Assembly: GCA_965198795.1 (NCBI GenBank)
Contig: OZ240674.1
Coordinates: 2,108,001 to 2,172,000, forward strand
Direction: 5' to 3'
DNA length: 64,000 nucleotides
Source of the DNA: G965198795 sp965198795
GTDB taxonomy: Bacteria; Pseudomonadota; Alphaproteobacteria; Rhodospirillales; Casp-alpha2
Shown here: piece after piece, positions 43,890 to 52,549 of the stretch
How positions within the stretch are numbered: position 1 is the stretch's first letter
How the letters are laid out: every line of letters begins with the position of its first letter
The notes under the pieces: generated by a model
Databases searched by the model: none
What the model was told of the DNA's origin: nothing
Seen by the model: only the letters and a program-made list of their open reading frames with translations
Position numbers and translations under genes: made by a program

Positions 43890-44540
43890 TTAATCGTTGT
43901 CGGGGGCTTCGGGGTCACGGGCAAGCCCGGCGCCCACCAGACTGTCACGTGTAACCAAAGCGGCCAGCCGGTCTTCCGTAAAGCCGTCCGTGCCCCCAGG
44001 GCGTTCCGGGATCACCATATAGCGCAGATCGGCCGTGGAGTCATGTACCCGCACTTCTTTGCCGTCCGGAATCGTTACGCCAAATTCCCGAAGAACGGCG
44101 CGTGGTTCTTTCACGGCGCGGGCCCGGTAGGCGCGTGATTTGTACCAGTCCGGCGGAATACCGATAAGTTGGCGCGGATAACAGGAACACAGCGTGCAGA
44201 CGACGACATTATGCACATCCGGCGTGTTCTCGATGGCGCGGATGGGGATGACGCCCGCGTCAACGCCGGCCTCATCGGCGGCCGCGTTCACATCGGCGAG
44301 CAGGCGTTTCTTGTAGCCGGGTTCCAGCCAGGCTCTGGCGACAAGTTTGGCGCCCATCTCGGGCTTCCTGCCTTGTTGCCATTCGATCTTGCGCCGCAGT
44401 TGGCGAGCCGTGATGACGTTCTTCTCGATCAGCAGTTCGCCGACAGCCTCGGCCAGCACCATGAAGCGGGTGTAGGGCGTGTCTTCCCGGTCCGGCTGAA
44501 ACGGATGAGCGGCGGCGCGGTCATGTCCGTCATGAGGCAT
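43890..44540 (-). CDS. Nitrile hydratase alpha / thiocyanate hydrolase gamma-like subunit (cobalt type)
   Basis: 216 residues. The metal-binding claw is VCTLCSCYP, with Cys115, Cys118 and Cys120. Thr between the first two Cys marks the cobalt form (iron enzymes have Ser), and the cysteines are post-translationally oxidised in known enzymes. The C-terminus VHDSTADLRYMVIPERPGGTDG with ALVTRDSLVG is the family signature. The start overlaps the preceding stop by 1 nt (TGATG). Known reactions are hydration of nitriles to amides, or of thiocyanate to COS and ammonia in the three-subunit enzyme. No metallochaperone/activator gene is seen beside it. Confidence 0.88.
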   Translation of the reverse strand: MPHDGHDRAAAHPFQPDREDTPYTRFMVLAEAVGELLIEKNVITARQLRRKIEWQQGRKPEMGAKLVARAWLEPGYKKRLLADVNAAADEAGVDAGVIPIRAIENTPDVHNVVVCTLCSCYPRQLIGIPPDWYKSRAYRARAVKEPRAVLREFGVTIPDGKEVRVHDSTADLRYMVIPERPGGTDGFTEDRLAALVTRDSLVGAGLARDPEAPDND

Positions 44541-44830
44541 CAGGCGTCGTCCGCATCCAGCCAGTGTTCGTAAATATCAACCACGCAGGTGTCCTTCGCG
44601 GGTCCGTCGTAATCGGGCCAAACGCCGGTTTGTTTGAACAGCACGCGATAAAGCATGGGAGCCGGCAAGCCGTCCCGGCCGTAAGCCAATTCCTCGGGGT
44701 TCGGGTAATTGCCCATAAGCTCGATTATCTCGCCCGGTTTGCCGCGAATGAAATAGGGCGTGCGCACATGGCCCACGGGATGAGCGGTCCGGACCCGGAC
44801 CCGGTCGCCCACTCGATAGGCGGCGTTCAC
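44540..44830 (-). CDS. Nitrile hydratase beta C-terminal-half-like subunit (SH3-like)
   Basis: 96 residues matching only the C-terminal half of a nitrile hydratase beta chain: VGDRVRVRTAHPVGHVRTPYFIRGKPGEI at 7-35, then EELAYGRDG, YRVLFKQTGVWPDYDGP and VVDIYEHWLD. The Arg in GHVRTP corresponds to the beta Arg that contacts the oxidised claw cysteines. It starts by ATGA overlap with the N-half gene and ends overlapping the alpha gene. It corresponds in place and size to the thiocyanate hydrolase alpha subunit. Confidence 0.85.
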   Translation of the reverse strand: MNAAYRVGDRVRVRTAHPVGHVRTPYFIRGKPGEIIELMGNYPNPEELAYGRDGLPAPMLYRVLFKQTGVWPDYDGPAKDTCVVDIYEHWLDADDA

Positions 44831-45186
44831 GACGAAGCCTTCCGGCTTTCCGGTTTAACGGCGGCGGGCGCCCAGCCGTCAGCTTGCCACCGGGCTTCCA
44901 CCTCCGCCATCTTCCGGCCCAGTTCATCGACCGTGAAAATACCCTTTTCGAGCAGGATATTAGTCAAGGACGACACCCAGCGTTCGAAGTAGCCGTAGTC
45001 CTCGTAGGCGCCAGGCCCCAGATCTTCGATGCCGCGGCGTAATTGGTCCACCGTCAGCAACTGGCGGTCTGGGTCGCCCAGCAGACGGACAATGGCGTCT
45101 GTCCGTCTTTCCCAGGGCGCCGGATCACCTTCGGATTTCGTGATGGGGCCCAGATCAAGCCCGCCGAGATCGTGAGGTCTTCTCAT
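44827..45186 (-). CDS. Nitrile hydratase beta N-terminal-half-like subunit
   Basis: 119 residues matching the N-terminal half of nitrile hydratase beta: RRPHDLGGLDLGPI at 2-15, then YGYFERWVSSLTNILLEKGIFTVDELGRKM near residues 64-95. The Arg in FERW is the second beta Arg expected at the active-site claw. It is followed by the C-half gene, reproducing the scnB-scnA-scnC order of thiocyanate hydrolase. Whether the substrate is a nitrile or thiocyanate cannot be read from sequence; local residues look closer to split nitrile hydratases. Confidence 0.82.
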   Translation of the reverse strand: MRRPHDLGGLDLGPITKSEGDPAPWERRTDAIVRLLGDPDRQLLTVDQLRRGIEDLGPGAYEDYGYFERWVSSLTNILLEKGIFTVDELGRKMAEVEARWQADGWAPAAVKPESRKASS

Positions 45187-45278
45187 TAATCATTCTCTTC
45201 GCCGAGCGATTCAGCGATGGCGCTGAGCTCTTTATACACTTCGGTGTGTTCTTTGAAATTGTCAGATATACTTGGCAT
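45186..45278 (-). CDS. Short 30-codon ORF coupled to the nitrile-hydratase-like operon
   Basis: ATG at 45278 to TAA at 45186, acidic and helical (MPSISDNFKEHTEVYKEL, ending GEEND). Its stop overlaps the ATG of the beta-N gene (TAATG), the geometry of translational coupling. The ribosome site is weak (aaaagaa). It could be a small subunit, a leader peptide or chance; upstream DNA (45279-45525) is AT-rich with no gene and probably contains the promoter. Confidence 0.45.
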   Translation of the reverse strand: MPSISDNFKEHTEVYKELSAIAESLGEEND

Positions 45279-45525
45279 ATTTCGATTCTTTTCGATTTGA
45301 TAGGCGAGCTCGCCTCGACTTGACCTTTTAAATATAAAGTCCAATTTTCCAAAAGAAAAGACTTTTTTGATTTAGAAAATTTTTTAATCGTTTGTTTTCA
45401 AAGGTTTATCTCCGGGCTCCGCTCGCCGAGTTGGCTATTTTGCGGTTGGCTATTTTAATGTCCAAAATCCACAAGAATGTATTAATTTTCATGTGCCGGG
45501 AAACGTGAATAAGACGTTATCGATT

Positions 45526-46125
45526 TTAGTCACGGCTCTTGATGGGGGATTCCCAGCGTTTGATTAGTTCATGATCAATGCCCAACTGGTCTAGCGCCCG
45601 CCCGACGCCGAACCGCACCATCTCCTCGACCGACCGCGGCTTGGCGTAGAAGGCCGGCATGGGCGGCATGACGACGGCTCCCAGGTCCGCGCACTTTGTC
45701 ATTAGCTCCAGATGACCTTTGTGAAGGGGCGTCTCGCGAACCATCAGCACGAGAGGGCGGCGCTCTTTCAAACATACGTCTGCGGCGCGGATCACCAAAT
45801 TATATGTAAAGCTGGCGGCGACGCCGGACAGCGTCTTGACGGAACAGGGCGCTATCAACATGCCGCCCGTTTTGAACGAGCCGGAAGACACGGACGCCGC
45901 CTGGTCCTTGACGTTATGGACTTCCGTCGCAAGGTCTTTCACCGCGTCAATTTGCCAGTCCGTTTCCAACAAGATGGTTCTCCGCCCGGCCTCGGAAAGG
46001 ATCAGATGGCTCTCAATGCCCAACGTCTTGAGCGCGGCCAGCGCTTCAATGCCGTACAGCGCGCCGCTTGCGCCCGTGATGGCGACGATGATGGGTTTTG
46101 CGGCTGGAGTATGGACATTTATCAT
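45526..46125 (-). CDS. ubiX: Flavin prenyltransferase
   Basis: 199 residues. UbiX signatures are IIVAITGASGALYGIEAL at 12-29, SGSFKTGGMLIAPCSVKTLSGVAASFTYNLVIRAADVCLKERRPLVLMVRETPLHKGHL at about 80-140 and VVMPPMPAFYAKPRSVEEMV near residue 150. It prenylates FMN to make the cofactor of UbiD-type decarboxylases in ubiquinone synthesis and other pathways. It is transcribed divergently from putA, 89 bp apart. No ubiD gene is in the window. Confidence 0.93.
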   Translation of the reverse strand: MINVHTPAAKPIIVAITGASGALYGIEALAALKTLGIESHLILSEAGRRTILLETDWQIDAVKDLATEVHNVKDQAASVSSGSFKTGGMLIAPCSVKTLSGVAASFTYNLVIRAADVCLKERRPLVLMVRETPLHKGHLELMTKCADLGAVVMPPMPAFYAKPRSVEEMVRFGVGRALDQLGIDHELIKRWESPIKSRD

Positions 46126-46214
46126 GATCTTCTTCGTGCTTTGCCGGTTCGCTGTTTCGCCCTACGTTGACCGTGCCTGTCCGATCAACATAAGCGCTAA
46201 AGGTCCCAAACGAT

Positions 46215-49200
46215 ATGGTTGTTCAGATTGCTGATTTCCCGCCTGTATCAGATTTGCGCGCGGAAGTCAGGCGCGCGACCTTGATGGATGAGGGGCGGGC
46301 GCTCGAAATACTGTTGAACGCGGCCCGCTCCGATACGCCGATGACCCAGTCCATTGGGCGGCAAGCCCAGCGCCTGGTGGCGGCTGTGCGGACGCATATG
46401 AATGAGGCGGGCTCGCTGGACGCCTTTCTACATGAATACGAGCTTTCAACCAGGGAAGGCGTCGTTTTGATGTGTTTGGCGGAGGCGCTGTTGCGCGTGC
46501 CGGACGCGGAGACGGCGAACCTTTTGATCAAGGATAAGTTGAGCGGGGGCGATTGGGAAGATCATCTGGGGAACAGCGGATCGGTCTTCGTTAACGCCTC
46601 CACATGGGCCTTGATGCTGACCGGCAAGGTAATGCGTCTCGAAACGCCGGAAATGGGCGAGTTGCCGGGGTTTTTCGCAAAGCTTGTCAGCCGGTCCGGC
46701 GAGCCGGTGATCCGTCAGGCCATGACCCGGGCCATGCGCATCATGGGGCGTCAGTTCGTTATGGGCCGCACCATCGGAGAAGCTCTGAAACGAGCGGAAG
46801 ACGAGCGCGAACGAGGTTATCGCCACTCGTTCGACATGTTGGGAGAGGCGGCCATGACGGCGGCGGACGCGGCGCGTTATTTCGACTCCTACGCCGACGC
46901 CATCCAGGCCGTCGGCAAAGCCGCCGGCGGCGCGGGACCCATTGAGGCGCCGGGCGTCTCGGTGAAGCTCTCGGCGCTTCATCCGCGTTATGAATTGGCG
47001 CAAAAGGAAAGGGTGATGAGGGAGCTTCTGCCCCGCGTCGTCCAACTCGCCCGCCTCGCCAAGGACGCCGGCATCGGTTTCTGCATCGACGCGGAAGAGG
47101 CGGACCGGCTCGATCTTTCCATGGATGTGATTGAGGCCGCGGCTCTGGACGGCTCGCTTGCGGGCTGGGATGGCTTGGGGCTCGCCATTCAGGCCTATCA
47201 AAAGCGCGCCTACCCGCTGATCGATTGGCTGGCCGACGTCGCGCGGCGGGGAAACCGGCGCTTGATGGCGCGGCTGGTCAAGGGCGCCTATTGGGATACG
47301 GAAATCAAACGCGCCCAGGAACAGGGCCTGGACGGTTATCCCGTGTTCACGCGAAAGGCGTCAACCGACGTCTCTTACCTGGCGTGCGCCAAGAAGTTGT
47401 TCGATTACCCGGAAGCGTTTTATCCGCAATTCGCCACCCATAACGCCCACAGTATCGCCGCCGTTAGCGCGTATGCGGGCGATAAACCGTTCGAGTTCCA
47501 GCGCTTGCACGGCATGGGCGGCCAGCTTTATGACGAGGTGGTTGGCGATCGGCGGAAACCGGCGCCGTGCCGGGTTTACGCGCCCGTCGGTTCGCACAAG
47601 GATTTGCTTGCCTATCTGGTTCGGCGTTTGTTGGAAAACGGCGCCAATACCTCATTCGTCAACCGGATCGCCAACGAGCGCGAGCCGGTGGAGGCTATCG
47701 TCGCCGATCCGGTCGCGCAGACCGCTGCGCTGGAGAAGAAACCCCATCGGGGAATTCCGGCGCCGCGTGATCTGTTCGCCGGCGACCGGCTGTCGGGCCT
47801 GGGCGTTGATATGGGCAATCCGGCCAGCCTCCGCCGCCTCGCGGCGGAAATGGCGTCTGCGCCGGAAAGTTGGCAAGCGGCGCCGAGCGGCGGAGGTGGC
47901 GGTGAGGCGGCGCCTGTTCGATCGCCCCGAGACAGAAATGACATCCCCGGAGAAGTGTGGAATGCGGGACCTGATGATGTTGAACGGGCTTTGGGAAGAG
48001 CGGCGTCCGCGTCTCATGATTGGGACGGACTGGCGCCGGCCGAGCGGTCCGCGTGCCTGGTGCGCGCCGCCGACGCCGTGGAAGAGGCGGCGCCCGAACT
48101 CATGACGCTGCTGGTCCGCGAAGCTGGCAAGACCATTCCGGACGCATTGGCCGATGTTCGCGAAGCCGTTGATTTTCTGCGGTTCTATGGAGTAGAGGCC
48201 GAGCGGCGATTCGCCCGACCCGTCCCCATGCCGGGGCCCACGGGCGAGTCCAATCAAGTTCGCCTGCATGGGCGAGGCGTGTTCGTGTGCGTCAGTCCCT
48301 GGAATTTCCCTTTGGCGATTTTCCTTGGCCAGGTGTCGGCCGCGTTGGCGGCGGGCAACGCTGTGATCGCCAAGCCGGCGGAACAGACGCCGTTGATCGC
48401 GGCCAGGGCTGTTAAAATTCTTCATGAGGCCGGCGTTCCCGAAGAGGTGCTCCACCTGCTGCCCGGTGATGGTCTTTCCGTCGGCGCTCCCTTGGTGGCG
48501 GATAACAGGGTTTCTGGTGTCGCGTTCACCGGCTCGACGGAAACCGCCTGGGCCATCAATCAGGCATTGGCGGCGAGGCGCGGGCCCATCGCGCCTCTGA
48601 TCGCTGAAACCGGCGGACAAAACGCCATGATCGTCGACTCGACCGCATTACCCGAACAAGTTGTCGGGGACGCGGTGTTCTCGGCCTTCCGAAGCGCGGG
48701 CCAACGATGTTCCGCGCTGCGTGTGTTATTTGTTCAACGGGATATCGCGGATGGTTTGATCGACATGCTGAAGGGCGCGACGGAGGAACTCCGCGTTGGT
48801 GATCCGGCCCTGTTGGCGACGGATGTCGGGCCGGTCATCGATGAGGCGGCGAAGGGGCTGCTGGATATTCATATCGAGCGGATGGAGCGGGAAGCGAAAT
48901 GCCTCTGCCGCGCGTCCTTGGAGCACTCTCACCCGGATGGCGTTTTTTTCGCGCCCGCGGCTTACGAACTGGACAGCCTGGATCGACTGACAGGCGAGGT
49001 GTTCGGACCTGTGATGCATGTCATCCGCTATTCGGCCGGCAAGCTGGACGCCGTGGTGGACGCCATCAATGGAACCGGGTTTGGATTGACGCTGGGCGTT
49101 CATTCGCGCGTTGACGCCACGGTGGAGCGCATCATTTCACGCGCGAGGGTTGGAAACTGCTACGTCAATCGTAACCAAATCGGGGCCTCGGTCGGCGTTC

Positions 49201-49346
49201 AGCCCTTTGGCGGAGAGGGGCTCTCCGGCACCGGTCCGAAAGCGGGCGGCCATCATTATCTTCAGCGTTTCGCGACGGAGCGGACAATCACCGTCAACAC
49301 GGCGGCCGCGGGCGGGAATGCGGAACTGATGACCTTGAATGAATAG
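46215..49346 (+). CDS. putA: Bifunctional proline dehydrogenase / delta-1-pyrroline-5-carboxylate dehydrogenase
   Basis: 1043 residues. The proline dehydrogenase TIM barrel (about 150-460) has SVKLSALHPRYE, IDAEEADRLDLSMDV and RLVKGAYWDTEIKRAQ. The P5C dehydrogenase domain (about 560-1030) has VCVSPWNFPLAIFLGQVSAALAAGNAV, ETGGQNAMIVDS and the catalytic Cys in SAGQRCSALRV. FGGEGLSGTGPKAGG is near the C-terminus. The N-terminus shows no ribbon-helix-helix DNA-binding domain, so it is the non-regulatory, bifunctional type. It oxidises proline to glutamate, passing electrons to quinone and NAD+. Confidence 0.95.
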   Translation: MVVQIADFPPVSDLRAEVRRATLMDEGRALEILLNAARSDTPMTQSIGRQAQRLVAAVRTHMNEAGSLDAFLHEYELSTREGVVLMCLAEALLRVPDAETANLLIKDKLSGGDWEDHLGNSGSVFVNASTWALMLTGKVMRLETPEMGELPGFFAKLVSRSGEPVIRQAMTRAMRIMGRQFVMGRTIGEALKRAEDERERGYRHSFDMLGEAAMTAADAARYFDSYADAIQAVGKAAGGAGPIEAPGVSVKLSALHPRYELAQKERVMRELLPRVVQLARLAKDAGIGFCIDAEEADRLDLSMDVIEAAALDGSLAGWDGLGLAIQAYQKRAYPLIDWLADVARRGNRRLMARLVKGAYWDTEIKRAQEQGLDGYPVFTRKASTDVSYLACAKKLFDYPEAFYPQFATHNAHSIAAVSAYAGDKPFEFQRLHGMGGQLYDEVVGDRRKPAPCRVYAPVGSHKDLLAYLVRRLLENGANTSFVNRIANEREPVEAIVADPVAQTAALEKKPHRGIPAPRDLFAGDRLSGLGVDMGNPASLRRLAAEMASAPESWQAAPSGGGGGEAAPVRSPRDRNDIPGEVWNAGPDDVERALGRAASASHDWDGLAPAERSACLVRAADAVEEAAPELMTLLVREAGKTIPDALADVREAVDFLRFYGVEAERRFARPVPMPGPTGESNQVRLHGRGVFVCVSPWNFPLAIFLGQVSAALAAGNAVIAKPAEQTPLIAARAVKILHEAGVPEEVLHLLPGDGLSVGAPLVADNRVSGVAFTGSTETAWAINQALAARRGPIAPLIAETGGQNAMIVDSTALPEQVVGDAVFSAFRSAGQRCSALRVLFVQRDIADGLIDMLKGATEELRVGDPALLATDVGPVIDEAAKGLLDIHIERMEREAKCLCRASLEHSHPDGVFFAPAAYELDSLDRLTGEVFGPVMHVIRYSAGKLDAVVDAINGTGFGLTLGVHSRVDATVERIISRARVGNCYVNRNQIGASVGVQPFGGEGLSGTGPKAGGHHYLQRFATERTITVNTAAAGGNAELMTLNE

Positions 49347-49451
49347 GCGCCGCCCGGGCCGGGCATTGCCGGAGTCCCCTTTGAACTCCTATAAGATTTG
49401 AGAATTTTGGAAACACGCCAAAGGGTGGTCAGAGGGTAGGGACGGGTGGAA

Positions 49452-49943
49452 ATGGCTGTGAAGGCGATGATGGGCATGAAACGCCTCGTTTGCGTTACCG
49501 GCGTATCCGCAGTGCTTGGCGGCTGTTCCGTTATCGATAATCTCAATTTCGATTTCGGTAATGCGTTTAACGCTGATCATTTCGCCGAGTTCACGGACCC
49601 ATACCTTTTCAACCCGGCGGCCTTTAACAGAGGGCACCAGAATTTCGTGAGGCCGCCGCCGGACAGGAATATCGCGAATGTCTGTTATGCGGCATACTCG
49701 TCCACGCCCGAGGCCGTCTTCAATATCGCGAACGACGCCTGCGGAGTTTACGGCAAAACTGCGGTATTCATAGAGAACCGGCGTTTTGAGTCCCAATGCC
49801 CGCTGTTCACGCCCGTGGAAGCCGTCTTCGCCTGCCTGAAACCAGGGGACCCTCGCATCACATGCCTGTTGAAACGAACCACGTCAGATGTCTTCGCTTG
49901 CTTGGAACTAGAGGACCCTCGCATCCGGTCCTTAACACGCTGA
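49452..49943 (+). CDS. Hypothetical Cys-rich lipoprotein
   Basis: 163 residues from the ATG at 49452 (GTG at 49446 or later ATGs possible). The signal peptide ends in a lipobox VLGGC near residue 25. The mature part includes NVCYAAYSSTPEAVFNIANDACGVYGKTAVF, which resembles small secreted proteins with a Cys pair. The C-terminus carries an internal duplication: VFACLKPGDPRI and VFACLELEDPRI. No family is recognised. Confidence 0.6.
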   Translation: MAVKAMMGMKRLVCVTGVSAVLGGCSVIDNLNFDFGNAFNADHFAEFTDPYLFNPAAFNRGHQNFVRPPPDRNIANVCYAAYSSTPEAVFNIANDACGVYGKTAVFIENRRFESQCPLFTPVEAVFACLKPGDPRITCLLKRTTSDVFACLELEDPRIRSLTR

Positions 49944-49959
49944 GTAAAGCGTCTATGGA

Positions 49960-50787
49960 ATGAAGCGCGCCATGTTCACGGTGATTGGCGTCATCGCCGT
50001 CGTTTATTTAGGGTTTGCCGCAACCCTTTATTTCGCCCAGCGCGCGTTCATGTACGCGCCGGATACACGGCGCCTCGCGCCGGGTGACGCCGGCGCCGCG
50101 GGGATGACGGAAGTTTTTGATGAGGCGGATCCGGCTTTTTTGATCGGATGGTTTAAGGCCCCGGCGCCCGGCGCCGTGACCGTGCTCTATTTCCACGGCA
50201 ACGCGGGCGCCGTCGCTGACCGGGCCTACAAGGCCCGCGCGTTCATTGATCAGGGCTGGGGCGTGATGCTCGTCGAGTACCGGGGCTATGGTGGAAACGC
50301 GGGAAGCCCGACAGAGCGGGGACTCTACGAAGATGCCGGGCGGGCGTTGAACTGGATGACGGAGCGCGGCGTGGCGGCGGGCGATATACTTCTCTACGGC
50401 GAGTCCCTTGGAACCGGCGTCGCTACTGAAATAGCCTTGCGGCTCGCTAAAAAGGGAACGCCCGCGCGAGGGCTTGTGCTGGAGGCGCCGTTCACTTCCA
50501 TGGGGCGGGCGGCCGAGGTCCATTACCCGATCATTCCGGCCCGGTATATGGTCAAGGACAAATACGACAGCTTGAGCAAAATTGCCGGCGTTGACACTCC
50601 GTTGCTCATCCTTCACGGCAGCGGCGACCGTGTCGTTCCGCTTAGCCAGGGCCAGAGGTTATTCGATGGCGCGAGCGAGCCGAAAGACGGTGTGTGGCTT
50701 GATGGCGTGTCCCATTCGAATGTTTTTGAGAGCGGCGGTTTTCAAGCCGTTGTCGAGCGCAAGGAAACCTTGTTTCGCAAGCGGTAA
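49960..50787 (+). CDS. Alpha/beta hydrolase, membrane-anchored (BEM46-like)
   Basis: 275 residues. An N-terminal anchor or signal lies at about 3-25, then VTVLYFHGNAGAVADR (oxyanion region) near residue 73. The nucleophile Ser is in LLYGESLGTGVA near residue 148, the acid Asp in LHGSGDRVVPL near residue 223 and the His in GVSHSNVF near residue 249. It is a complete triad. The architecture matches BEM46/YfhR-type hydrolases facing the periplasm; the substrate is unknown. It starts 16 bp after the lipoprotein gene. Confidence 0.88.
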   Translation: MKRAMFTVIGVIAVVYLGFAATLYFAQRAFMYAPDTRRLAPGDAGAAGMTEVFDEADPAFLIGWFKAPAPGAVTVLYFHGNAGAVADRAYKARAFIDQGWGVMLVEYRGYGGNAGSPTERGLYEDAGRALNWMTERGVAAGDILLYGESLGTGVATEIALRLAKKGTPARGLVLEAPFTSMGRAAEVHYPIIPARYMVKDKYDSLSKIAGVDTPLLILHGSGDRVVPLSQGQRLFDGASEPKDGVWLDGVSHSNVFESGGFQAVVERKETLFRKR

Positions 50788-51030
50788 GGCCCGCGTTGAA
50801 AAAGCGGTGGGTCAGGGCCCTTGTCCGCGCGTGGAGATATCACTCTCCAAGGGGCGTGAATGCGCCGGATTTATTGTTAATTTTTCCAAAATCACGTAAA
50901 ATGCGATCATCGAAATGTATGTTCGGCTTGGTGTGTCCGTTATCTGCGGGCGTAGCATATTGGTATCATTGGGATTTCGCCGGAAAGCGCCGGAATCCCA
51001 GGGGTGTTTCGGAAAGGCGTGCCGCCGCGT

Positions 51031-51516
51031 ATGTCGCAGATCGCGAAAACAGTTGCTCCGGCAATCGCGAGCGTCTCGTCAGCCAGACTGACGGGCGTTC
51101 GGGGGATTGCGTCCAGCGACATGCCGGTCGACGCGGCGAGCGCGAACGGCGGCGTCTCGCTCCAGACAGGCGCTTTCGGTTTTGAGACGCCGGACGATCT
51201 GGACCTGTACGAGCGGGGCTTTCTGGAAGGCCGCCGAACCGCTGTTGGAGGTAACGACGAGCAGGAAACACGTCGTCGAGCCAGCAAGCCGGGCTTGGGT
51301 AAAACCATCGTCAACGCCCCCAGCGAGACTTTCGCCGTGTTGGTCGAGGCCGACCGCAATCAGATTAAAACCGTCACGCAAGTTCAAGCGGGGCAGGACG
51401 GCAGGACAACGCCATCCGGGTCGCTTAATCGGATCATCGCGACGTATGAGATTATCGCCCAGGTGATCCACGGCACCTTGCCCGTCAATGGCGTCCGGCT
51501 GAGCCTGACGCTATAA
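51031..51516 (+). CDS. Hypothetical protein
   Basis: 161 residues from the ATG at 51031; a GTG at 51004 is an alternative start. The frame is compact: an Ala/Ser-rich N-terminus, an acidic middle (FGFETPDDLDLYERGFLEGRR) and a C-terminal block IVNAPSETFAVLVEADRNQIKTVTQVQ that looks beta-stranded. No family is recognised and no partner genes are obvious. The reading is supported only by codon character and length. Confidence 0.45.
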   Translation: MSQIAKTVAPAIASVSSARLTGVRGIASSDMPVDAASANGGVSLQTGAFGFETPDDLDLYERGFLEGRRTAVGGNDEQETRRRASKPGLGKTIVNAPSETFAVLVEADRNQIKTVTQVQAGQDGRTTPSGSLNRIIATYEIIAQVIHGTLPVNGVRLSLTL

Positions 51517-51664
51517 ATCGCGTTTCTGGAAACGCCGCCTGTTTCGCGCTGGCCGCGTTAAGCTTTTTTTGGGTTGTTCGCGCCATGATCCCGAGTCACG
51601 CTCTAGCGCCTTGAATGGCGGCGGGGACACCCTTGGGCATCCTTGAACAGGAGACAAAGCGTCC

Positions 51665-52198
51665 ATGCCGGCGGAAGTGAAGTCAGCGTTCGATATCGCG
51701 TTCTGGTTTGCGGACGCCGCGTTGGAAGCCAATGAATATCTCCAACCGCAAAAACTTCAGCGGCTGTTGTTTCTGTCTCAAGGGTATTATTCCGTTCTTC
51801 ATGACGGCAAAAAACTAATGCCGGCCATGTTCGTCGCTGATGAGTTGGGTCCGACCGAGCCCAACATTCACGCCAGCTTCTCCCGTGGCCGCCCCAACAT
51901 TGATGTTGATATGTTCCTGGGGCCGGACGTGGAGGCGTTTTTGGATAGCATTTGGCGTCGATTCGGTCATTTCTCCATGGATCGACTGAACGCCATCACC
52001 AAAGGGACGAGCGCTTACAGACAGGCTTTTCGCCGCGCCCCTCGCTCGGAAATCCATCTGGATGAAATGCGCCTGTCTTTTGCCCGGGCGGAGAAAACCC
52101 CTGGAGTCAAACAGGTCGTCAAGCCCAAGGTTCTGGTGACCCAGCATGGAAAACCCGTGCAGGTCAAAGCCTGGAATCCCGGCGCCAAGAGCGAATAG
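51665..52198 (+). CDS. SocA/Panacea-domain protein (DUF4065)
   Basis: 177 residues. The domain start FDIAFWFADAALEANEYLQPQKLQRLLFLSQGYYSVLHDGKKLMPAMFVADELGPTEPNI is the typical helical SocA/GepA block (about 9-70). It is followed by FLDSIWRRFGHFSMDRLNAITKGTSAYRQAF. SocA of Caulobacter is a proteolytic adaptor and antitoxin, and Panacea antitoxins accompany many toxins. Here no toxin-like ORF lies next to it, and similar solitary proteins are widespread in alphaproteobacteria, so a housekeeping role is more likely. Confidence 0.82.
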   Translation: MPAEVKSAFDIAFWFADAALEANEYLQPQKLQRLLFLSQGYYSVLHDGKKLMPAMFVADELGPTEPNIHASFSRGRPNIDVDMFLGPDVEAFLDSIWRRFGHFSMDRLNAITKGTSAYRQAFRRAPRSEIHLDEMRLSFARAEKTPGVKQVVKPKVLVTQHGKPVQVKAWNPGAKSE

Positions 52199-52549
52199 CC
52201 GTGGGAATAATTTTGCGGTAGGTCATGGCGTCTTGTCGAAAAGCCTGTGTCCTGCTTTTTCAGGACCGCCCAGGGAGGATGCTTCCATGAAACTTTATCG
52301 TTTCCCCGAGCGCCGCGTTGACCGTCCTTCGCGCCCTGAGTATGGCGGTCGTCACAACCGCCGAAGTGAAAGTCGAGGGTGACGCCATCGTTCCGGGCTC
52401 CGCCATTTCGCGCACGGGGAGGTATGCCGCGACCGGGTGAGGTTTTTCCTGGGCCTCTGCTTGTCGGCGGCGACCGTGGCCGCGGCGTCCTCCTAAAAAG
52501 CGTGATGGCGCTGAGGGGGGCCGAATCTCCGCCCAGGCGGGGATGGTGT
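52199..52549 (+). other. Gap with possible gene relics
   Basis: A strong ribosome site (agggagga, 52272-52279) precedes an ATG at 52287, which opens only 31 codons to 52382 (MKLYRFPERRVDRPS). A shifted frame (52317-52439) encodes a signal-like stretch LRALSMAVVTTAEVKVEGDA that ends in TGA, and a third frame from GTG 52437 encodes 19 codons of another hydrophobic leader. Three short pieces in different frames suggest a decayed exported-protein gene, but chance cannot be excluded. Confidence 0.3.

Noticed and set aside
51665..52198. SocA/Panacea gene as half of a toxin-antitoxin system
   Set aside because: No toxin-sized coupled ORF on either side; solitary homologues are common in alphaproteobacteria.
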